Part shown: positions 57,685 to 64,000 of the stretch, piece after piece
Position numbering within the stretch: position 1 is the first letter of the stretch
Layout: each line of letters starts with the position of its first letter
Source of the DNA: Ceratopteris richardii
Lineage: Eukaryota; Streptophyta; Polypodiopsida; Polypodiales; Pteridaceae
Direction: 5' to 3'
Assembly: GCA_020310875.1 (NCBI GenBank)
Contig: CM035408.1
Coordinates: 149,294,407 to 149,358,406 of the forward strand
DNA: 64,000 nucleotides
Translations under genes and position numbers: made by a program
The notes under the pieces: generated by a model
Seen by the model: only the letters and a program-made list of their open reading frames with translations
Told to the model about the DNA's origin: nothing
Database searches by the model: none

Positions 57685-60450
57685 ATGAGATCATCGCGGC
57701 AATCGCAGCTCATGCAAACATATTCAGCGATGTCGAATCTGTTGATGGGGAGGAAGATGATCAACGTGAAGGAGAGATTCAGTCTGTTCTCATGGACCTC
57801 TGCTATATTCACTCTCTGTATAGCGTGCTTTACCCTTACTCTAGGCGCTTCTGGTTCGAGGGACATTCTTGATATTTCGAGCAGCAACGGTAACTCTACA
57901 GGGCTGGAGTCTGACGCAAAAGCATTGCTAGCAATGAAGGCAGCACTGATAGATAATAGCGGCGTCTTGGAAAGTTGGAACATTAGCAGCGGAACGCCGT
58001 GCGTGGGAAGGTGGGTTGGTGTCAAGTGCGAGAATGGCCGAATAATTGGTCTTCATCTTCCGGGAAAGGGCCTGCGAGGGACGCTTGCAGCTGAAATTGG
58101 TCAGCTTACATCTCTCAGACATCTTAGCATCCACAATAACGCCATAACCGGCACCATACCGAGCTCCATTTCTGCGCTTGGAAACTTACGCGGCCTCTTC
58201 TTGTTCCATAACCGTCTGACAGGTAATGTTCCCTACTCATTGTCTCCTGTCCTGCAAGTTCTCGACTTAAGCCATAATCTCCTGTCGGGCGCCATTCCTG
58301 CGAGTCTTGCTTCCTCTACGATCCTGCGACGCATCAATTTGAGCTACAACAACCTGTCACTTTCACTTCCAGACGAGTTCTCTTCATTAGCTCGATTGCA
58401 ATCTATTATTATCAGCCATAACCAACTTACTGGCTCTATACCTTATCTATTTGGACTTCTCAACCTCGAAACACTAGACCTCTCGCACAATCTCCTCACA
58501 GGTCCATTTCCTGCTCTCAAGCGTGGTTCAAGGGGTACGAGCTCAATCACAGCTCTGTCTCGGGTGTCCAGTAAACCGTCCGGATCAAGTCTCGTCGTGC
58601 TGAACCTGTCATACAACGCACTGTCAGGGACATTGCCTTCTCAAGTTGGAGAACTCACCAGCCTGCTTGTCCTGGACCTAAGCCGTAACGAGTTTACTGG
58701 AGCAATTCCATCTGATCTTGGAAATATCGCAGATGTCTCCGCACTGGACATCTCCTACAACAATTTCACAGGCGAGCTGCCTTCTTCGCTCTCATCGCTT
58801 ACAAATCTTACGCAGTTCAACTGTTCGTTCAACAATCTCACAGGACCGGTCCCCAAGTTTAGTCACACTTTTGAAGCTAGTTCTTTTGTCGGAAATAAAG
58901 GACTTTGTGGCTTCTCATCTGATTCGCTCTGTGGATCCTCATCACATGCCACATCACCTGCTGCAGGGCCAGAGGATTCCTTTCCTAAAGCAGAATTTTC
59001 TGGTCATGGAGAGAGAAAGAAGAGGTTCAGTGCACTAGCCATCGTTTCCATAGTGATAGGGATCGTGGTGGTGCTGTTCTTGGTATCGTGTTTGTGTTCA
59101 TTAATGTTCGTATATTGCTGTCGAAAGTCAGATAAAGGAACTGGAAAGGCAGCCTCGCCCGGAGAAAAAGAGAAAGACTTTGGGGGAGAGAAGAGTGATG
59201 GTGCAAAGAAGGAAGAAGGAGTAGGGGGGAAATTAGTGCATTTTGAAGGATCACTAGGGTTTTCTGCAGATGATCTGCTTTGTGCCACGGCAGAGGTTGT
59301 AGGGAAGAGTACTTATGGAACTGTATACAAGGCAACAATTGATAATGGTAGTCAAGTAGCAGTGAAACGGCTACGAGAAGGGATCGTTAAAAGCCAGTAT
59401 GATTTTGAGGTGGAGGTCGCCGCCCTTGGCGCCATAAGACACCCTAATCTGCTAGCTCTTCGAGCTTACTATTGGGGTCCCAAAAATGAGAAGCTCCTCA
59501 TATTTGACTTCATGCAAGGAGGCAGTTTAGCAGCATTTATACACGGTAATAATCTGCTTCTCTGAGCAATTAGCGGGAGGATTTGCATTTATTGCAATTG
59601 TATAAGAAGCATTATGATCAGATTATTCCACCATTATGATATTACTATTGCTGAATCACGGTTGACTATTGCAACGTTATGTGCACATTAACTGCACGAA
59701 CATACAGAGATGCAGGCTTGTGCATGATATCGCATCTAATTCTCTTCTAACTATTTTTTAATAATGATCACTTCTGCACTCCTCCTTGCGCACATAACAT
59801 TGAAACTAATTCTATTTTAACTCAATTAATTCATCATCTGGATTTGTGCTTATTTAACAGCCCGAGGACCAGAGACGCCATTAACATGGCAGATGAGGAT
59901 GAACATAGCAGTTGGTGCAGCTCGGGGTCTTGTTTACCTGCATGAAGAGCAGAAAATGGTTCATGGAAACCTTACTTCGAGCAATATACTAATTGATGCA
60001 CATCAAAATGCAAAGCTGTCAGATTTTGGTCTGTACAAACTGATGACACAAGCAGCAAACTTGAATGTAATTGCAACAGCAGGAGCTTTGGGCTACAGAG
60101 CACCTGAGCTCACTAAACTGAGGAACGCCACAAACAAATCTGATGTGTACAGCTTTGGCATTGTTTTGTTGGAGCTTCTGACAGGCAAGGCACCAGGTGA
60201 GGCACCATCACCTGAACCAGGCTTTCAAAGGAACTTGGATCTACCAGAATGGGTTTCTTCAATAGTGAACCACCAATGGACACAGGAGGTGTTTGATGTC
60301 GAGCTCATGAAAGGAACACCTGGTGATGAAGAGCTCATTGATACACTTCAATTGGCAATGGCATGTGTCAAGCTTCCTCCTGTTGATCGGCCAGAGATGG
60401 TGCAAGTTTTACAGCAGTTGGAGCAGATAAACCCAGATCTTAGACGGTGA
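57685..60450 (+). CDS. IMK2-like: LRR receptor-like kinase, IMK2/IMK3 type, two exons
   Basis: Exon 1 is 57685-59545 and exon 2 is 59861-60450; joined they give 816 residues. Later in-frame ATGs at 57745 or 57757 give a more standard signal peptide (hydrophobic [15 protein letters not shown], residues 39-53). Next come a LRRNT-type domain (about 76-134, C106 and C115), roughly ten LRRs (about 135-390), a transmembrane helix (about 449-478) and a kinase domain from about 525. GKSTYG (540-545) stands for the Gly loop. K561 is the AVK lysine and D675-F676-G677 the DFG. The catalytic loop is H655-G656-N657, so the HRD Asp is absent, which predicts little or no phosphotransfer. [17 protein letters not shown] and ATAG.LGYRAPE match IMK-type kinases of shoot meristems. 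The only intact host gene; a plasma-membrane signalling role is inferred. Confidence 0.92.
59546..59860 (+). other. Intron of the receptor kinase gene
   Basis: 315 bp, donor CACG/GTAATAAT and acceptor TTTAACAG/CCCGAGG, phase 1. Splicing rebuilds the conserved kinase block [13 protein letters not shown]. Without splicing the first exon frame ends at a TGA at 59563-59565. Confidence 0.9.
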
Positions 60451-60591
60451 AGCTCACGAGCACGTATAGATACAACAAGTGGATATACTTGAATAGGTAT
60501 GAAGGTTGATACTGTGCAGGGCTTTACAGCAGCTGGAGCAGATTAACAGATACAACAGAAGCGGATGTGCTCCATTGGTATAAATATTGAT
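60408..60591 (+). repeat. Partial tandem duplication of the kinase gene end
   Basis: 60408-60510 (last codons, stop and first 3' bases) is repeated with a deletion of about 35 bases at 60523-60591: TTTACAGCAG[T/C]TGGAGCAGAT, then AGATACAACA and ATTGGTAT/AATAGGTAT blocks align. Confidence 0.75.
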
Positions 60592-61711
60592 TTTTTTTTT
60601 CTTCGTCAGCATCCAGTTTATTCCTATTCCACTCAGACAATCCCTATACACTTGATATATTCTTTTGTGTTGTGAATGCCATCTATTTTTTTCAGAGGAA
60701 AATGTCCTCAAAGCCTGCTGGTTCAGTACAGGTGCTTTTTGTTAGACACTTCTCATTGACGAAGTTGCAACAATGGTAGAAAGATTAATGGGACTTATAT
60801 AGCATGTTCTGTGCAACTCTTCCTTGGAATTTAGAAAGTTAATTGTAGCTAATCCAAATGTAATTGCAGTGAAGTAGAGGTCAAAGTACTAGGAATTCAG
60901 AATTTGACTTCACTATCTTAGAAAGATCAATAGGAATCATTCTCCTAACTAATGGCTGGACATCTCTTTAGTCAAGCAAAGAGGAAAACAATTTTCCCAG
61001 CCTTGTGTTTTGATAAAATTGAAAAAAGCCGAATGAGGGGAATCGTAAGTAATTTCTAGTTAGGTGATTTGCTTCATATGCCGAAAGGGAAGAAAATTTA
61101 CAAGCTTAAAAAGAGAGATATCTTTAGGAAGAACAGCATTGTAGCAACAGGGAATCCATTCTCTGTCTCATTAGTTTATTACTAATCAAACATAGCTTGA
61201 ACTTATAATCGCCCTTTGGGAACTCTAACTACATGGGTTTTTTTTTAATATAAGCTTAACAATCATCTTCAATCCTATAGGTGGTCTTCATCCACTCCAA
61301 GTTGATCTTGTTCAGAAGTTGGCCATGTGCTTGGGTGACCCTCTGCCTTCTGGTCATTCACTTGTCCAGATTTTGTTTTTATGAGGTTGACTCTCATCTC
61401 ATCCTCACTATTCGCTGAAAGTTCTGGTCAAACAAGTGCACTAGAAAGGTTATCATGCATTCATGTAAATTTTGGATATCAGCAATTGTCCTGAATTTGC
61501 CCATAATATGTAGTTTGACTTGGTCCATTTCATGAGGACCTGCTTTGTCTTGTGCGTCTCTATACTGCATTCTCTCCCTTAACCACATTCTTCATTGATT
61601 GTTGACACAGATAAAGTTTCCATCTCACCTCATGACATACCCTGTTGCCTACTTGGTTGAAGTTGCTATGTTATCTACTTGGTTGTCTTTGCTACTTCCA
61701 TCATATGATGT
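60592..61711. other. 3' flank of the kinase gene; no further gene recognised
   Basis: Contains the likely 3' UTR. A minus frame at 61394-61588 (KLHIMGKFRTIADIQNLHEC) is protein-like, with a possible continuation to 61270, but matches no family I know. Confidence 0.4.
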
Positions 61712-61834
61712 GGGACCGTCTTGTAGATTGTTTCTTCCCATCTGAATCTCATGGGGCAATCATGTAGATTGTTGCTTCCCATCTCAGTCTCATGGGACCA
61801 TTTTGTAGATTGTTGCTTCCGGTCTGAGTCTCAT
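61712..61834. repeat. Three tandem 41-bp units
   Basis: 61712-61752, 61753-61793 and 61794-61834 are the same length and share TGTAGATTGTTGCTTCC and TCTCAT. Confidence 0.85.
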
Positions 61835-62227
61835 CCTAATGTGCTAATTGGCAAGGTTGATAAATGAACGAACCTCGCCTTGTTGAACATATTTTTGTTC
61901 TCATTTTTAAATTGATAATGTTGCCATGTAAACTTGAAAATGAAAGGATTATAGCTTACCTACAGCCCCCCATCAAACTCATGCAAAGTCAATGAACAAA
62001 TGTACTCACATTTTAATGTTCTTAATCGGCTTGTATGCGCTCCCATTGGATTTTCAGCATATGTTATCTGCTTGCCCAGTGTTGGATTTACAACATACGT
62101 TAAGTGCTTGGTCGATCACCACAAAAAAAACTTCCACTTGGTAAAGCAACGTGATAGTCATGTGAATGACCTACCTTGGTATAGCAACATGATAATCAGG
62201 TGAATGACCTACCTGCCCACCCAAAAA
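61835..62227. other. No gene seen; first copy of a local repeat
   Basis: Contains ATTTTAATGTTCTTAATCGG and CTCCCATTGGATTTTCAGCA (62010-62060), related to the units at 62572-63081. Confidence 0.45.
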
Positions 62228-62554
62228 ACTTGTGCAAAGTTTTATTTTTTAAAATGGAAGTTCGGCCGAGGCCTACTCCCCCGGACTTTAACTTTGAAAT
62301 TGCAACTGTACAAGGAAGGGCATAGTACCCATGGAACCCCCCTTATCCCACAAGAATAGGGGTTTACAAGATTGGGTTAAACGACGGTCAACACTACTGC
62401 AGGGATAGACAAACGGTGGCACTCAGCCACAATGCAACATCTTTCCAGATTACATGTCCCTTACATGTTGCTGCCAGGGATTGAACCCTTGCCCCCGCCT
62501 CAAGAGGTGAGAGGCCCAACCACTAGGCCAGCGAACTGGGACTTGTGCAAAGTT
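62228..62554 (-). mobile_element. tRNA-derived SINE with 14-bp target duplication
   Basis: ACTTGTGCAAAGTT stands at 62228-62241 and again at 62541-62554, flanking a 299-bp body. On the minus strand the body starts CCCAGTTCGC. It has an A box TGGCCTAGTGGTTGG (62516-62530) and a B box GGTTCAATCCC (62477-62487) about 30 bases later, and it ends in an A-rich tail (TTATTTTTTAAAA on the plus strand). This is the layout of a Pol III-transcribed, LINE-mobilised SINE. Confidence 0.88.
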
Positions 62555-62571
62555 AATGAACATACTCAATC

Positions 62572-63081
62572 ACTTCATTTAATGACATTTTAATGCCCTT
62601 AGCCGGCTTGCAAGTGCTCATTGGATTTATAATGTATGCCAAGTGCTTGCTAGGTGTTGATCCGCAAAGTTGATGATCAAATTCATTTACTTCATCTAGG
62701 TACAATTTTTAAATGCCCTTAGATTATCTTTTTTGTATAGATCATTTGATCGTCTTGCTAATGCTCCCATTGGATTTTTTTTTTGGTGTGTTTATTATTT
62801 ATTTGATCTTCTAGATTGACCATTGAACTTGGATTCGCTCTAGCAACTTTGTGTTCTCATCTACCTACAATTTTTAAATGCCCTTAGATTATCTTTTTTG
62901 TATAGATCATTTGATCGGTAGCTACAATTTTTAAATGCCCTTAGATTATCTTTTTTGTATAGATCATTTGATCGGCTTGCTAATGTTCCCATTGATTTTT
63001 TTTTGTGTGTTTAGGTTATTTATTTGATCTTCTAGTTTGACCATTGAACTTGGATTCACTCTAGCAACTTTGTGTTCTGAC
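62572..63081. repeat. Local repeat family with a 57-bp tandem unit
   Basis: The block CTACAATTTTTAAATGCCCT, continuing through ATAGATCATTTGATCG, occurs at about 62699, 62865 and 62922. The copies at 62865-62921 and 62922 are adjacent (57 bp). The first and third copies share a further 105 bp, to TAGCAACTTTGTGTTCT. A more diverged copy is at 62572-62660. Confidence 0.75.
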
Positions 63082-64000
63082 TTGTAATGATAATCTTGTA
63101 TGTAAACGTGCAAGTGAGAAGGGTATACAGGTTGAATTCTTGTCATAATGGGAATGCCAACGGTTAGCTCTTGATTAATTAGTTTTCACCATATGATCAA
63201 ATAAAATTTGGCAACATGTTCAAGTGGTAGAAATCTGTGATAGAAGGATTTGTATGGATCTTAACAATGTCAACCTTGACAACTTGCGGACATTTTTCTT
63301 CTATCACTTTTCTTTCTAACTGATACTTCATCCTTCACATGCATAATCTCCGCATGAAACAATTCATTAATGTTCAACCATTAAAACATGGGCGTGGCAT
63401 ATTGGAACTTATCATCACAGTTGTCACTTGGTAAAGCAATAAGCATGTGAATGATCTTTATAAAACCCATAAAACCAACATGCAAATTTGTTCAACCATG
63501 TGACCAACTAAGGTATCATATTTGTAATGAGACCACGAAGACAAGAACCAAGAAGAAAGCTAGGTCTTTTGAGGTTTCCAAACACATGAAAAATTACTAA
63601 GATGGTTTTCAAGATTTCGATGATCATGTAGTGAAATTTTGTCAACTCTTGAGAGCTAAGAAGATTGAGTTAGCTCTACTATGGTTCCAACCACTTATAT
63701 GAGGCATATTTAAAGGAATAAATCCCTTCTTGGATGAATTTCACCATGGAATTCTTCAAAGGAGGAAATAAATGCTGATCATCATCCCTAAGGGTGGTTT
63801 CACACTGTTGATGGCACACAACTCTACTTATTTTCTCTACCCTTCCAATTCACACAAGGCAAAACAAGGTGGAAGTGATTTGAAATGAAAAATTGTTGTA
63901 ATCATCTGATTTTGAGGAACAATCACCATTGCCATTGATCTCGTGAGTTTCATCCTACTTGATTTTGTTTCGAGGGGGAAGTCACCATACAATTTTGTAG
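63082..64000. other. No gene seen
   Basis: AT-rich intergenic DNA to the window end. No frame of note, no LTR or tRNA signal recognised. Confidence 0.45.

Noticed and set aside
57579-58025. 148-codon minus frame over the kinase start
   Set aside because: Antisense shadow of exon 1; no domain.
58718-59038. 106-codon frame inside the receptor kinase exon
   Set aside because: Shifted-frame shadow of the LRR and juxtamembrane coding sequence.
1-64000. CRISPR array, bacterial operon or phage-like system
   Set aside because: No regular spacer array, no ribosome-binding sites; content is plant nuclear retroelements and a plant receptor kinase.

Overview
The window is nuclear DNA from a seed plant with a large, transposon-filled genome. 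It is AT-rich, and all but one of its genes are nested, mostly broken LTR retrotransposons of the Copia and Gypsy superfamilies, with one tRNA-derived SINE and several tandem repeats. A conifer or other gymnosperm would fit, but this is an inference from element density, not a proof. No CRISPR array, operon or other bacterial feature is present. The only convincing host gene is a two-exon leucine-rich-repeat receptor-like kinase of the IMK2/IMK3 type at 57685-60450 (+).

Layout, left to right. 1-2253: a decayed minus-strand Copia element (A). Its 5' LTR is split by a complete 6.1-kb non-coding LTR element (B, LARD-like, 2254-8353, minus strand) with target duplication CCTAT. 9511-15965: a nearly complete plus-strand Copia element (C) with 1072-bp LTRs and one gag-pol frame broken only by TAG codons; a fragment of the same family follows at 16405-16788. 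About 16790-25640: a minus-strand Gypsy element (D) of the Athila/Tat type, with a second retropepsin-like domain after integrase and an unrecognised ORF beyond that. 25777-28840: the 5' half of a minus-strand Copia element (E1), inserted in the gag of another Copia (F, to 29431). 29432-31796: non-coding, C-rich, with a tandem array of about 104 bp. 31797-33420: plus-strand Copia pol (G) and the start of its 3' LTR. 35265-36951: minus-strand Copia (H), cut by a small-LTR plus-strand Copia (I, 36952 to about 39960). 41106-43690: minus-strand chromovirus (J) with a chromodomain but no integrase core. 43691-50770: mostly non-coding, with microsatellites and two unrecognised open frames (46386-46661 +, 47790-48461 -). 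50771-55902: a complete minus-strand Copia (E2, same family as E1) with target duplication ATGTA. 55903-64000: the gene island with the receptor kinase, then a repeat-rich 3' flank carrying a SINE with a 14-bp target duplication.

The transposon genes would have worked as gag (particle), protease, integrase and reverse transcriptase/RNase H polyproteins. Every copy here has stops, frameshifts or deletions, so none is likely to move on its own. Many premature stops are TAG, several at positions where the family normally has glutamine (CAG), which fits C-to-T decay at methylated CHG sites. The receptor kinase is intact but has HGN in place of the catalytic HRD, so it is probably a weak kinase or a pseudokinase signalling partner.
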